From the NCBI RefSeq assembly GCF_001431525.1, contig NZ_LDJH01000006.1:124001-188000 (forward strand): a stretch of 64,000 bases of DNA, read 5' to 3'. Below the pieces are notes generated by a model. The model was not told where the DNA came from. It saw only the letters and a list, made by a program, of their open reading frames with translations, and did not search any database. The first letter of the stretch is position 1. Each line of letters starts with the position of its first letter. Positions 43,818 to 53,800 of this stretch are shown one piece after another. This DNA is from Stenotrophomonas koreensis (GTDB taxonomy: Bacteria > Pseudomonadota > Gammaproteobacteria > Xanthomonadales > Xanthomonadaceae). The position numbers and the translations under genes were made by a program.

Positions 43818-44870
43818 ATGGAGCTGCGCCCGGAGCAGCTGGCCGAGCTGGCCAGCGACAAGGCATTGGCGCCGGTGTACCTGGTTGCCGGGCCGGAACG
43901 GCTGCGGGTGCTGGAGGCTGCCGATGGCGTGCGCGCCGCCGCGCGCCACCAGGGCATCAGCGAGCGTGAGGTGTACGAGGCCGATGCCCGCGATTTTTCA
44001 TGGGACCAGCTCGCCGCCGGTTTCAATGCCCCCAGTCTGTTTTCGCCGCGGCGTCTGGTTGAACTGCGCCTGCCCAGCGGCAAGCCGGGCAAGGACGGCA
44101 GCGAAATACTGCGCCAGTTCTGCGAGCAGCCAGCCGCTGACGTCGTGCTGCTGATCACTGCCGATGACTGGAGCCGTGCCCATCAACAGGGCAAGTGGTT
44201 CGAGGCCGTCAATCGTCTCGGCGTGGTGGCGGTGGCCTGGGCGATCAAGCCGCATGAGCTGCCGGAGTGGATCGAGCGTCGGCTGCGCCGCCATGGCCTG
44301 CGTGCCGAGCGCGAGGCGGTGATGCTGCTGGCCGAGCGGGTCGAAGGCAACCTGCTGGCCGCTGCCCAGGAAATCGACAAGCTGGCCCTGCTGGCCGACG
44401 GCCGGACGCTGGATCTGGCCACGATGCAGCAGCTGGTGGCCGAATCGGCACGCTACGATGTTTTCCGCCTGCTTGAAGCCAGCCTGTCCGGCCAGCCTGA
44501 TGCGGTGCTGCGGATGCTGGCCGGGCTGCGTGCCGAGGGCGAGCAGGTGGCCGGGCTGCTGCCGATGGTAATCCGCGAACTGCTGGCGGCCGCCGCTTTC
44601 TCGCGCATCAGTGCCGACGGGGGCAATCTGACGGCCGAGTTCAAGGCACGTGGGGTATGGGAGGCGCGGCAGGCACCGTATCGGCGGGCGCTGGACCGGC
44701 ATCCGGATCCACGGCGCTGGGAACGGTTGCTGGCCGAAGCCTCGCGGGTGGACCGGATGGCCAAGGGGCGGCTGGACGGTGATCCGTGGCTGGCCCTGGA
44801 GCGTCTGCTGCTGGCGGTCTGTGCTGCCCCGGCAGTACGCCTGCTGGCGCGCAGCAGCCCGCTGGCATGA
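43818..44870 (+). CDS. holA: DNA polymerase III delta subunit
   Basis: 350 residues. Clamp-loader subunit that opens the beta clamp. PVYLVAGPERLRVLEAADGVR (degenerate Walker region), SLFSPRRLVELRLPSGKPGK (clamp-contacting segment) and EGNLLAAAQEIDKLALL are conserved. Starts 34 bp after lptE; its stop overlaps nadD (ATGA). Confidence 0.96.
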   Translation: MELRPEQLAELASDKALAPVYLVAGPERLRVLEAADGVRAAARHQGISEREVYEADARDFSWDQLAAGFNAPSLFSPRRLVELRLPSGKPGKDGSEILRQFCEQPAADVVLLITADDWSRAHQQGKWFEAVNRLGVVAVAWAIKPHELPEWIERRLRRHGLRAEREAVMLLAERVEGNLLAAAQEIDKLALLADGRTLDLATMQQLVAESARYDVFRLLEASLSGQPDAVLRMLAGLRAEGEQVAGLLPMVIRELLAAAAFSRISADGGNLTAEFKARGVWEARQAPYRRALDRHPDPRRWERLLAEASRVDRMAKGRLDGDPWLALERLLLAVCAAPAVRLLARSSPLA

Positions 44871-45550
44871 GTGCGCTTTCCCCGCCGCTGACGGTCTATT
44901 ACGGCGGTACCTTCGATCCGATCCACAACGCCCATCTGGCCATTGCCGTCGGGGTGCGCGATGCCCTCGCCGCGCAGGTGCACCTGGTCCCCGCCGCCGA
45001 TCCGCCGCACCGGCCAGTCCCCGGAGCCAGTGCCGCGCAGCGGGCGCAGATGGTGGCCCTGGCCATCGCCGGTGTGCCCGGCCTTGAGCTGGATACGATT
45101 GAACTGCGCCGTGCCCAGCGCCTGCAGGGCCAGCCCTCGTATACCGTCGATACCCTGACCGAGCTGCGCCAGCGCGAGGGTTTTTCCCGCCCACTGGCGT
45201 GGTTGATCGGTGGCGACAGCCTGGCCAGTCTGCAGCAATGGCACCGCTGGACCGAGCTGTTCGAACTGGCGCATGTGATCGTGGTTGCCCGCCCCGGCAA
45301 CCCGCTGCCGCAACCGTTGCCGCCGGCGCTGCGCAACTGTGTGCGTGGTGGTCAGTGGTGCACGGATGCGCAGCAGCTGCGCATCCATCCGCAGGGCTGT
45401 CTGTATGCGCTGCCACTGCCGCTGCAGGACGGCTCGGCCAGTGCGGTGCGCCAGGCCGTGGCGGCCGGGCTTCCGGTTGCCGGCCTGGTGCCGGCGGCCG
45501 TGGCCGACTACCTGGAGCAGCAGCAGCTGTACCGTGTGCACACCGGTTGA
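44867..45550 (+). CDS. nadD: Nicotinate-nucleotide adenylyltransferase
   Basis: 227 residues. Joins ATP and nicotinate mononucleotide in NAD synthesis. YYGGTFDPIHNAHLAIA is the nucleotidyltransferase motif; GGDSLASLQQWHRWTEL and DGSASAVRQAVAAG (variant of the ISST-x-IR motif) are also visible. The ATG at 44867 overlaps the holA stop by 4 bp, so translation is coupled. Confidence 0.96.
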   Translation: MSALSPPLTVYYGGTFDPIHNAHLAIAVGVRDALAAQVHLVPAADPPHRPVPGASAAQRAQMVALAIAGVPGLELDTIELRRAQRLQGQPSYTVDTLTELRQREGFSRPLAWLIGGDSLASLQQWHRWTELFELAHVIVVARPGNPLPQPLPPALRNCVRGGQWCTDAQQLRIHPQGCLYALPLPLQDGSASAVRQAVAAGLPVAGLVPAAVADYLEQQQLYRVHTG

Positions 45551-45610
45551 ACGCGTGTGCGCTGCACTGCGCCTATAATCGCCCCCCTGATTCCCACGAG
45601 TTCTGCCGCT

Positions 45611-46036
45611 TTGAGCACCGAAGCCCAAGTCATCAAGACCCATATCCCCAATCCGCCGCCGTCGGTGTCGCAGTTGCTGGCCACCGCCCAATCCGCCCTG
45701 GAAGAGCTCAAGGCCAAGGATGTGGTCCAGATCGACGTGCGCGGCAAGTCCAGCGTGGCCGATTTCATGCTGATCGCCTCGGGTACGTCGAGCCGTCACG
45801 TCAAATCCATCGCCGAGGAAGTGGTGCGTTTTGCCAAGAACCTCGGGGTGATGCCGCTGGGCATGGAAGGCGAGCGCGAGGCCGAGTGGGTACTGGTGGA
45901 TCTGGGCGATGTCATCGTCCACGTGATGCTGCCGCGCGTGCGTGAGCTGTATGCGCTGGAGCGCCTGTGGTCGGTGGGCGACAGCAAGCCGGGCAACGAT
46001 GGGTTGCCTGCAGAAGACGACGCGCCGCAGGCCTGA
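45611..46036 (+). CDS. rsfS: Ribosomal silencing factor RsfS
   Basis: 141 residues. Binds ribosomal protein L14 and blocks subunit joining in slow growth. [20 protein letters not shown] and [20 protein letters not shown] are the family signature, ending in [16 protein letters not shown]. The start is probably TTG at 45611 ([17 protein letters not shown]), a codon common for this gene in Xanthomonadaceae; an upstream ATG at 45557 would overlap promoter-like sequence. The C-terminal tail [14 protein letters not shown] is acidic and variable. Confidence 0.92.
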   Translation: MSTEAQVIKTHIPNPPPSVSQLLATAQSALEELKAKDVVQIDVRGKSSVADFMLIASGTSSRHVKSIAEEVVRFAKNLGVMPLGMEGEREAEWVLVDLGDVIVHVMLPRVRELYALERLWSVGDSKPGNDGLPAEDDAPQA

Positions 46037-46060
46037 TGCGCGCCTGATCTGCCCCCGACA

Positions 46061-46080
46061 ACGGCGCCAACAGGCGCCGT
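46061..46080 (+). terminator. Hairpin between rsfS and rlmH
   Basis: 8-bp stem ACGGCGCC/GGCGCCGT, loop AACA, without a proper U-tract; perhaps a partial terminator or pause site inside the operon. Confidence 0.45.
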
Positions 46081-46114
46081 TGGCCTGTTTCCTGGTTCCG
46101 GAGTAGCGACAGCC

Positions 46115-46585
46115 ATGAAAGCACGATTGATCGCTACCGGTGAGCGTGCGCCGGGTTGGGTGGCGCAGGGTTTTGCCGATTATCAGAAGCGGCTTTCGCA
46201 CTGGCTGCCGCTGGAACTGGTCGAGGTTGAGCCGGGCCTGCGTGGCAAGGGGCGTGACCCCAGGCGCGCGATCGAGGAAGAAGGCCGGCGAGTACAGGCG
46301 GCCATTCCCAAGGGCGCGTATGTGGTGGCGCTGGATGTGCCCGGCAAGCCGCTGTCTTCGGAGCAGCTGGCCGCGAAAATGGAGCATTGGCGCGGACAGG
46401 GGCGGGACCTGGTGTTCCTGATCGGCGGCCCGGAAGGGCATGCGGCCGAAGTATCGGCGCTGGCCGATGAGAAGTGGTCGATCGGGCCGTTGACGCTGCC
46501 GCACATGATGGTGCGCCTGATCGTGGTCGAGCAGATCTACCGTGCCTGCGCGATGCTGGCCAACCACCCGTATCATCGCGCCTGA
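46115..46585 (+). CDS. rlmH: 23S rRNA pseudouridine-1915 N3-methyltransferase RlmH
   Basis: 156 residues, a SPOUT methyltransferase that methylates pseudouridine 1915 of 23S rRNA. GKGRDPRRAIEEEGRRV, FLIGGPEGHAAEV (SAM-binding knot) and LTLPHMMVRLIVVEQIYRAC with C-terminal HPYHR are all present. CGGAGTAG precedes the ATG. Last gene of the leuS cluster, followed by tRNA-Asn. Confidence 0.98.
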   Translation: MKARLIATGERAPGWVAQGFADYQKRLSHWLPLELVEVEPGLRGKGRDPRRAIEEEGRRVQAAIPKGAYVVALDVPGKPLSSEQLAAKMEHWRGQGRDLVFLIGGPEGHAAEVSALADEKWSIGPLTLPHMMVRLIVVEQIYRACAMLANHPYHRA

Positions 46586-46624
46586 ACCCGGATGCGCCCG
46601 GGCTGGAAATCCTGCCGCCAGGGC

Positions 46625-46654
46625 TTGTGCTGGGTGAGGCAAGCTCGTTACAAT
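46625..46654 (+). promoter_or_regulatory. Promoter of the first tRNA-Asn
   Basis: TTGTGC at 46625-46630 and TACAAT at 46649-46654, 18-bp spacing, ending 10 bp before the mature tRNA. Confidence 0.65.
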
Positions 46655-46664
46655 TTGCGCCCCC

Positions 46665-46741
46665 GCCCGAATAGCTCAGCCGGTTAGAGCACTTGACTGT
46701 TAATCAGGGGGTCGTTGGTTCGAGTCCAACTTCGGGCGCCA
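46665..46741 (+). tRNA. tRNA-Asn(GTT), copy 1
   Basis: 77 nt including encoded CCA. Acceptor GCCCGAA/TTCGGGC with discriminator G, D-arm GCTC...GAGC, anticodon loop CTGTTAA (GTT), T-arm GTTGG-TTCGAGT-CCAAC. Identical to copy 2 at 46913-46989. Followed by its own terminator. Confidence 0.98.
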
Positions 46742-46750
46742 GATTGAAAA

Positions 46751-46780
46751 AACCCGCTACGGCCGTGGCGGGTTTTTTGT
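46751..46780 (+). terminator. Terminator of tRNA-Asn copy 1
   Basis: AACCCGCTAC (46751-46760) pairs with GTGGCGGGTT (46765-46774, one G-T pair), then a T-run. Confidence 0.92.
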
Positions 46781-46874
46781 TGCCTTGCCGGCTGCGCCAG
46801 AACCGCTCGGTCTTGCTGATTCTGGCAGGCCGTGGTGCCGCCGCCGGCAGGTGGCAGATGGCACGCAAAAAGAC

Positions 46875-46903
46875 TTACCTAATGTGTTCAAGCTGTGTAG
46901 AAT
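46875..46903 (+). promoter_or_regulatory. Promoter of the second tRNA-Asn
   Basis: TTACCT at 46875-46880, 17-bp spacer, TAGAAT at 46898-46903, 10 bp before the tRNA. It differs from the first copy's promoter although the tRNAs are identical. Confidence 0.65.
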
Positions 46904-46912
46904 GCGCGCTCC

Positions 46913-46989
46913 GCCCGAATAGCTCAGCCGGTTAGAGCACTTGACTGTTAATCAGGGGGTCGTTGGTTCGAGTCCAACTTCGGGCGCCA
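46913..46989 (+). tRNA. tRNA-Asn(GTT), copy 2
   Basis: Same sequence as copy 1, 248 bp further on: acceptor GCCCGAA (46913-46919), anticodon GTT, encoded CCA at 46987-46989. It has its own promoter and terminator, so the two genes are separate transcription units. Confidence 0.98.
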
Positions 46990-47001
46990 GATTCAAAAAA
47001 A

Positions 47002-47028
47002 CCCGCTACGGCAGTAGCGGGTTTTTTG
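47002..47028. terminator. Terminator of tRNA-Asn copy 2 and of the convergent TonB gene
   Basis: CCCGCTAC (47002-47009) / GTAGCGGG (47014-47021), loop GGCA, flanked by A-run and T-run so it works both ways. The loop region differs from the terminator of copy 1 while the stem is nearly the same. Confidence 0.92.
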
Positions 47029-47053
47029 TTGTCGGCACGCCGGCCGGACGGGT

Positions 47054-47725
47054 CTAGTGGATCGCAAAGTTGATCGGTACCAGGCCCTGCGCGGCGGTGG
47101 CCTTGCCCTCGATCAACGGTGGTGCAAAACGCCAATGGGCCAGCACCTGGTTGCGTGCGGCCTGATCCAGCACACGATGGCCGCTGCTGCGCTCGATGGT
47201 CACTTTTTCGGCACGGCCGTTGCTGTCCACCAACACCCGCAGCAGCACCTCGCCCTGCAGCTGCTGGCGCAATGCCACCGGCGGATACGGCGGCGCTGGT
47301 GCGTGCAGCAGCTGCAGCGCACTGTGCTGGCCGCTACTGTCGATGGCGACGGGGTCGGCAGGGCTGCCCTGGATCTGGACCGGTGTCAGTGCCAGTGCTG
47401 CCTGGGTCACCGCCGCAGCGTCGACATGGTCCACCACCACCGGCAGGCTCAGCGGCAGCGGGACCGACGGCGCCGTGGGTGCTGCCACCGGGCGCGGGGG
47501 AACTGCAGGCGTGACCATTGGTGGTGGTGGTGGCGAAGGAATTTCCGGCGCGCGCCACTGGACCTGTGTGCGCTGTGCCGGCTCAGTGCTGGCCGGAGGG
47601 CTGGCCAGCGGGGCCAGCAGCAGGCCAAAGGCGGCCAGATGGATCGCAATGGCCAGGGCGCTGGCGGCAATCCGCTGCGGCTGCAGCGCGGTGTGCGGGG
47701 ACGGCTTGCTTGCAACGTCAATCAT
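47054..47725 (-). CDS. TonB-family energy transducer
   Basis: 223 residues: one N-terminal membrane helix (ASALAIAIHLAAFGLLLAPLA), a Pro-rich periplasmic spacer (PEIPSPPPPPMVTPAVPPRP) and a C-terminal TonB domain (YPPVALRQQLQGEVLLRVLV, VLDQAARNQVLAHWRF). Couples the proton motive force, through ExbB/ExbD, to outer-membrane receptors. No exb genes are adjacent, so it is one of probably several TonB proteins. GGAGG precedes the ATG. Substrate route unknown. Confidence 0.88.
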   Translation of the reverse strand: MIDVASKPSPHTALQPQRIAASALAIAIHLAAFGLLLAPLASPPASTEPAQRTQVQWRAPEIPSPPPPPMVTPAVPPRPVAAPTAPSVPLPLSLPVVVDHVDAAAVTQAALALTPVQIQGSPADPVAIDSSGQHSALQLLHAPAPPYPPVALRQQLQGEVLLRVLVDSNGRAEKVTIERSSGHRVLDQAARNQVLAHWRFAPPLIEGKATAAQGLVPINFAIH

Positions 47726-47857
47726 GGTGACCTCCAGACAAGAGTGGGTACGGGTCACTGCACGGCCATCAGCAGGCCGCCTGATCACGCTGCCTGCAGG
47801 CACTGGCCGGCGGCAAGCGCCAGCCAGTGCTGCGTTTTGCTGCCGCTCAGGCTGGGC

Positions 47858-48583
47858 TCAGTTGCCCAGCTCGTAGACCACGTCCAGCTGCACCTGCACG
47901 CTGCTCTGGCCGGCTGCGATGGGCGTATCCATCTCGGCCTTGGCCGCGCTGCGCATGGCCATCAGCGGCATCGGCGCCGGGGTGTGGCTGCCCTCGCTCA
48001 GGCTGATGACACGGCGTACCTTCAGGCCCAGCGCGGAGGCATAGGTATCGGCCTGGGTACGGGCCTGGCGCAGAGCGTCCAGCCGGGCCTGCTGGTACAG
48101 CGGTTCGGGTTGATCGATCGCAAAGCTCGGCCCGTTGATCTGGTTGGCTCCCTGCGCGGCCAGGGCGTCGAGCACCTGGCCGAGCCGGGCAAGGTTGCGC
48201 ACCTTGATGTTCAGGGTGTTGCTGGCCTGGTAGCCCTGGATCTGCGGCGGCTGGTTTTCGGCATACAGGTACTGCGGGCTCAGGCTGATGCCGCTGGTCT
48301 GGATGTCTCGCTCGGCGATCGCTGCCGCCTTCAGGGCGCTCATCACCCGCTGCATCTGCTCGGCATTGTTGCGCAAGGCGGTGTTGCTGTCGGCATGCTG
48401 GGTGACCACGCCGGCGCTGATCAGCGCCACGTCCGGCGTTGCGCTGGCCTGGGCGCTGGCGCTGATGCTCAGCACCGTGGCATCGGCGGCGATCGGCACC
48501 GGGGCAAGGCTCTGGGCCCAGCTGGTGACGGGGGTGGCGGCCATCATCAAGGCCAGGGAAAGGGCGGTGGGCAGCAGGCGCAT
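47858..48583 (-). CDS. SIMPL-domain (DUF541) periplasmic protein
   Basis: 241 residues. Signal peptide (RLLPTALSLALMMAATPVTS) then the SIMPL/DUF541 domain: SISASAQASATPDVALISAGVVTQ, QTSGISLSPQYLY and EPLYQQARLDALRQARTQADTYASALG. Homologues such as E. coli YggE form periplasmic rings and reduce oxidative stress. Same strand as the tonB-like gene, 132 bp upstream of it; divergent from maf. Confidence 0.92.
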   Translation of the reverse strand: MRLLPTALSLALMMAATPVTSWAQSLAPVPIAADATVLSISASAQASATPDVALISAGVVTQHADSNTALRNNAEQMQRVMSALKAAAIAERDIQTSGISLSPQYLYAENQPPQIQGYQASNTLNIKVRNLARLGQVLDALAAQGANQINGPSFAIDQPEPLYQQARLDALRQARTQADTYASALGLKVRRVISLSEGSHTPAPMPLMAMRSAAKAEMDTPIAAGQSSVQVQLDVVYELGN

Positions 48584-48705
48584 GGGTAACTTCCTGTTGG
48601 AGGGTTGGATGACGTTGTGCGTTGGGCGATGAATGAGCAGTGAGTCGCACCGGTCGGGCCACGCCGGCAGCGTTGGAGTCAGCGCGCGCAGGTTATGCTT
48701 GCACA

Positions 48706-49287
48706 ATGCTTTATCTTGCCTCGCAATCCCCCCGCCGTAGCGACCTGCTGGCCCGTCTGGGCGTCCCCTTCACCACGCTTGCACTGGACGTGGTCGAGCA
48801 GCGTGCCAGTGATGAAAGCCCGCTGGCCTACGTGCAGCGGGTAGCCGTGGACAAGGCCCGCGCCGGGGTGGCCCGGCTTGCTGGCCAGCCTGCGCCGTTC
48901 TGGGTGCTCGGTTCCGATACCGAGGTCGTGCTCGGTGACCGGGTCTACGGCAAGCCGGCCGATGCCGCCGATGCGGCCGCGATGCTGGCCAGCCTGGCCG
49001 GGCAGACCCACCAGGTGATCACCGCCGTGGCCCTGTGCGGCAGCGACGGTGGCTGTGAGGTGATCAGCGTGATCAGCGAGGTGACCTTTGCCGCGCTGGA
49101 TGCGGCCGCGATTGACGCCTACGTGGCCACCGGTGAGCCGATGGGCAAGGCCGGTGGCTATGCCATCCAGGGGCAGGCCGAGCGTTATGTCAGCCGGTTG
49201 TGTGGCAGTTATTCCGGGGTGATGGGCCTGCCGCTGCAGCAGACCGCTGCACTGCTGCAGCGCCATGGCCTGTTGGCTGAGTCGTGA
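48706..49287 (+). CDS. maf: Maf-family nucleotide pyrophosphatase (dTTP/UTP type)
   Basis: 193 residues. [18 protein letters not shown] is the Maf opening; [21 protein letters not shown] has the catalytic Asp and YhdE-like Lys-Pro; [12 protein letters not shown] and [10 protein letters not shown] complete the family. It hydrolyses dTTP/UTP or modified nucleotides to monophosphates. It heads the maf-rng-yhdP-tldD run common to gamma-proteobacteria. ATG 48706 sits 18 bp after an adequate ribosome-site region. Confidence 0.95.
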   Translation: MLYLASQSPRRSDLLARLGVPFTTLALDVVEQRASDESPLAYVQRVAVDKARAGVARLAGQPAPFWVLGSDTEVVLGDRVYGKPADAADAAAMLASLAGQTHQVITAVALCGSDGGCEVISVISEVTFAALDAAAIDAYVATGEPMGKAGGYAIQGQAERYVSRLCGSYSGVMGLPLQQTAALLQRHGLLAES

Positions 49288-49305
49288 CCGAACCAGGGGC
49301 ATTGG

Positions 49306-50793
49306 ATGTCTGAGGAAATCCTGATCAACGTGACCCCGCGCGAGACGCGGGTGGCCGTGATTGAAAACGGCATGCTGCAGGAGCTGCATATCGAACGTGG
49401 CTGGCGCCGCGGGGTGGTCGGCAACATCTACAAGGGGCGGGTGCAGCGGGTCATGCCCGGGATGCAGGCCGCCTTTGTCGAGGTGGGGCTGGAGCGCGCG
49501 GCGTTCCTGCATGCCAATGACGTGATCCGCCCGGTGCCGACCGATGTCAGTGATGCCGCCAGCGATGTGGTGGTCACCCAGCCCAATGCTTCCATTGTCG
49601 AACTGCTGCGCGATGGCCAGGACGTGGTGGTGCAGGTGGTCAAGGACCCGATCGGAAGCAAGGGCGCGCGGCTGACCACCCAGGTCTCGATTCCCTCGCG
49701 CTACATGGTGCTGCTGCCGCAATCGGCGGTGGTCGGGGTGTCGGCACGGATCGAGGACGAGGACGAGCGTGCCCGGCTGAAGCAGCTGGTCAGCGAGCTG
49801 TCGGCCCAGCATGGCGGCCACGGCTACATCGTGCGCACCAATGCCGAGGGCCAGCCGGCCGAGGCCATTGCCGAGGACATGGCCTACCTGGCCCGGGTGT
49901 GGAACGTGGTCGCCCGTCGCGGTCGCGAGGCCGAACCGCGCAGCATCATCTACGAGGACCTGAGCCTGCCGCAGCGCGCGATCCGCGACCTGATCCGGCG
50001 CGATGTCGACAAGGTCAAGGTCGACTCGGCCGAAACCTTCGCCCAGCTGCAGGCCTTTGTCGCCAAGTACATGCCGCCGCTGGCCGAGAAGCTGGAGCTG
50101 TACACCGGCGACCGGCCGATCTTTGACATGTTCGGGGTCGAGGACGAGATCGGCCGGGCACTGGACAAGCAGGTGCCGCTCAAAAGCGGTGGCTACCTGG
50201 TGATCGACCAGACCGAGGCGATGACCACGATCGATGTCAACACCGGTTCCTTTGTTGGCCAGCGCAACCTGGAAGAAACCGTGTTCCGCACCAACCTGGA
50301 GGCGGCCCAGGCGGTGGCGCGGCAGCTGCGGCTGCGCAACCTGGGCGGGATCATCATCATCGATTTCATCGACATGCTCGACCCCGAGCACCGCCGGCAG
50401 GTGCTGCGCACGCTGGAAAAGGCCCTGACCCGCGACCACGCCAAGACCACGGTGTATGACTTCTCGCCGCTGGGCCTGGTGGAGATGACTCGCAAGCGCA
50501 CGGTGGAAAGCCTGGAGCGCCAGCTCTCCGAACCGTGCCCCGAATGCGGTGGCCGCGGTTCGATCAAGACCACCGAGACGGTGACCTACGAGATCTTCCG
50601 CGAGATCACCCGCGCGGTGCGCCAGTTCGAGGCCGCACGCCTGCTGGTGATTGCCTCGCCCAAGGTGGTGGCACGGATTACCGAAGAGGAGTCGGTGGCG
50701 GTGGCCGAGCTGGAGGAATTCCTCGGCAAGAGCATCCAGTTCCAGGCCGACGAGCAGTACCTGCAGGAGCAGTTCGATGTCGTGCTGCTGTAA
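49306..50793 (+). CDS. rng: Ribonuclease G
   Basis: 495 residues. RNase E/G family endonuclease that processes 16S rRNA 5' ends and decays mRNAs. MSEEILINVTPRETRVAVIE, S1 domain (RGVVGNIYKGRVQRVMPGMQAAFVEVG), catalytic VNTGSF and DFIDM (Asp residues for Mg), zinc-link CPECGGRGSIKT. Follows maf by 18 bp. Confidence 0.98.
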   Translation: MSEEILINVTPRETRVAVIENGMLQELHIERGWRRGVVGNIYKGRVQRVMPGMQAAFVEVGLERAAFLHANDVIRPVPTDVSDAASDVVVTQPNASIVELLRDGQDVVVQVVKDPIGSKGARLTTQVSIPSRYMVLLPQSAVVGVSARIEDEDERARLKQLVSELSAQHGGHGYIVRTNAEGQPAEAIAEDMAYLARVWNVVARRGREAEPRSIIYEDLSLPQRAIRDLIRRDVDKVKVDSAETFAQLQAFVAKYMPPLAEKLELYTGDRPIFDMFGVEDEIGRALDKQVPLKSGGYLVIDQTEAMTTIDVNTGSFVGQRNLEETVFRTNLEAAQAVARQLRLRNLGGIIIIDFIDMLDPEHRRQVLRTLEKALTRDHAKTTVYDFSPLGLVEMTRKRTVESLERQLSEPCPECGGRGSIKTTETVTYEIFREITRAVRQFEAARLLVIASPKVVARITEEESVAVAELEEFLGKSIQFQADEQYLQEQFDVVLL

Positions 50794-50826
50794 CGCGCCG
50801 GGCCTGCCGCAGCCGTGATCCGGGCG

Positions 50827-53800
50827 ATGACGGCCACCACCCGGCAACGGGTTGGACGTGTGTTGCTGGCCGGGCTGCTGGCCTGGCTGTTGTTGTGGGC
50901 GCTGCTGGTGGTGGTGGCCGCGGTGGTGCTGCCGCAGATCCAGTGGTCGGCTCCGGCCGTGGGCCAGTGGCTGGGCGAGCGCGCCGGGATGCCGGTGCAG
51001 GTGGCGGCGGTGCGTTCGCACTGGACCCGCCGCGGGCCGGTACTGGAATTGCAGGACCTGGCCCTGGGCCAGGGCGGGCAGATCCAGGTGGGCAGTGCGC
51101 GGCTGCAGCTGGCCATCTATACCGGCCTGTTGCCCGACCATGCCTTGACCCAGGTGCATCTGCAGGGGCTGGACCTGCACGTGCGCCGGCAGGCCGATGG
51201 CCGTTGGCAGGTTGGCGGCCTGGCCCAGGTCGAACACAGCGATGGCGACCCGCTGGATGCCCTGGCGCGGCTGGGCGAGATCCAGATCAGTGGTGCCCGC
51301 CTGCATGTCGATGCGCCGGAGCTGGACATCCAGCGCAGCATCGAGCGGGTCGACCTGCGCCTGCGGGTGGATGGTGACCGCCTGCGTGCCGGCATGCGTG
51401 GCTGGTTGCGGCAGGATGACCCGCCGCTGCTGGCGGTGCTTGAGCTGGACCGGCGCCGTGGCAATGGCCGCCTGTGGGCCGGCGCCAAGGCCCTGCAGCT
51501 GGCCAGCTGGGAGCCGCTGCTGCAGCTGGACGGGGCGACCCTGGTTGCCGGCGGTGGCCAGGCCGATGTGTGGCTGGATATCCAGCAATGGCGGTTGCAG
51601 CAGGCCCATGCCGAGCTGGGCCTGCAGCAACTGCAGTTGCAGGGGGCGGCGGCGCAGTCGCTGGACGTGGAGCGGGTACAGGTCAGCGCGCATTGGCAGC
51701 GGCAGGCCGAGGGCTGGCAGCTGCAGCTGCCGCGGCTGCGGATCAATGACGAGCAGATGGATGGCCTGCAGCTGGTCTGGGGGCCGCAGATCCAGTTGCA
51801 GGCCCCGCGGCTGGCGCTGGGGCCATGGCTGCAGCTGCTGGCGCTGAGCGAACAGTTGCCGGCCACCACCCAGCAGTGGCTGCGCCAGGCACAGCCACAG
51901 GTGGAGCTGCGCCAGGTGCAGTGGCAGGGCGTGGCCGATGGCCCCTGGCGGGGCCAGGCCGAACATGTGCAGGTGGATTTTGCGGCGGTCGGTTCGGCCC
52001 CCGGGCTGCAGGGGCTGGCCGGGCAGGTGCAGGCCGACGAGCACGGCATCGAGGTGGTGCTCGATGCGCAACGTCCGGTGCAGCTGGACTGGCCGACCGG
52101 CTTCGGCGTGCAGCACCGGCTGCAGCTGGATGGTCGTATCGGCATCTGGCCGGAAAACAAGGATTGGCGCGTAGCCAGTAGCGCCTTGCGGGTGCAGGGC
52201 ACCGATTACGGTGCCTGGCTGCGTGGCGGCCTGCGTTTCCATGCCGATGGCCGCTTGCCCAGGCTGGACCTGGCGGCGGACCTGGATGATGCGCCGATGA
52301 CCGCGGCCAAGCGCTTCTGGGTACGCTCGAAGATGAGTCAGGGCGCCATCGACTGGCTGGATGCGGCACTGGTGGGCGGGCATGTCCGCGATGGCCAGGG
52401 CCTGGTCAGCGGTGAACTGGGCGATTGGCCGTTTGCCGACAACAATGGCCGCTTCGAGGCCCGTGCGCGCATCGATGAGGGGGTGGTCCACTTTGCCGAT
52501 GGCTGGAATGACCTGGCCCAGGTCGATGGTGAGGTTGCCTTCCTCGGGCCGGGTTTCGAACTCAGTGGTCGCGGCCGTCTGGGCCAGGTGGCCGTGCCGG
52601 CATTCAGCGCGAAAATTGCCCGTTTTGCCCAGCCCCAGCTGCAGGTACGCGCGCAGGGCCTGGGCCAGGCGGCCGGGTTGTTGCAGCTGCTGCGGCAAAG
52701 CCCGTTGCACGCCGGCTATGCCAGCACCCTGGATGCGCTGGCTGTGCAGGGGCCGGCCCGGGTGCGTTTCAGCCTGGACCACGACCTGGGCAGCGGTGCG
52801 CCGGCCAGGGTCGGTGGCACGGTGGACCTGGAGGGCGTGCGCCTGGCCGACCGTCGCTGGGACCTGCAGCTGGAGCAGGTGCAGGGCCAGGCCGAATACG
52901 CCAGCCATGGGTTTTCCGCGCCGCGGCTGACGGCACGCATGAACGGTGCGCCGGTGACCCTGGAGCTGCGCGCCGGCGGCTACAGCCGGGATGCCCGGCA
53001 GGCGTTCCAGGCGCGTCTGGAGGGCGAGCACACGGTGGACGACCTGCTGGCGCGTGCGCCGGAGCTGAACTGGCTGGCGGCGTATCTGCAGGGGCGTTCG
53101 CACTGGCAGATCGGCGTGGATGTGCCGCGCGATGCCGGCAGGGACGGCCGTCCGATGGCCGTGCTGAGCCTGGCATCGGACCTGCGCGGCACCCGGATGC
53201 AGTTGCCGGCGCCATTGGCCAAACCGGCCGGGCTGGCGTTGCCGACCGTGGTGCGGGCGCCGCTGCCGATGGGCAGCGGTCCGCTGGAAATGGCCTTTGG
53301 CCAGCGTCTGGGGATGCAGCTGGAGCAGCGCGCTGGCGGTACCGCGGTATTGGCGACCCTGGGCAGCAGCCGCGCGCAGGGGGCGATGCCTGACCGCGGC
53401 TTGCTGGTCAATGGACGTACCGCACGCCTGGATGCCCTGGCCTGGCTGGGGGTGGCCAAGGGCAGCGGCGACGCGGGGCAGGACGCGCCGCTGGTGTTGC
53501 GTGAAATCGATCTGCACGCGGACAAATTGCTGCTGGCCGGTGGCGAGTTTGCCGCCACCCGGCTGCGGCTGACGCCCGGCAACGCACGGGTGGCGGTGCA
53601 GCTGGAAGGTCCGGCGCTGGCCGGGCAGGTGGTGGTGCCTGATGCCCAGGGTGCCACCGTGGTCGGCAGTCTCAGCCGCCTGCACTGGCGCACCGATGAC
53701 AGCGCCACTGTGCCGCCGGTGGCCAGCGCGGGCAACGCGGCCGCCGCCAGTGGCAATGCCTTCGATCCGGCCAGCATCCCGCCATTGGCGCTGGATGTGG

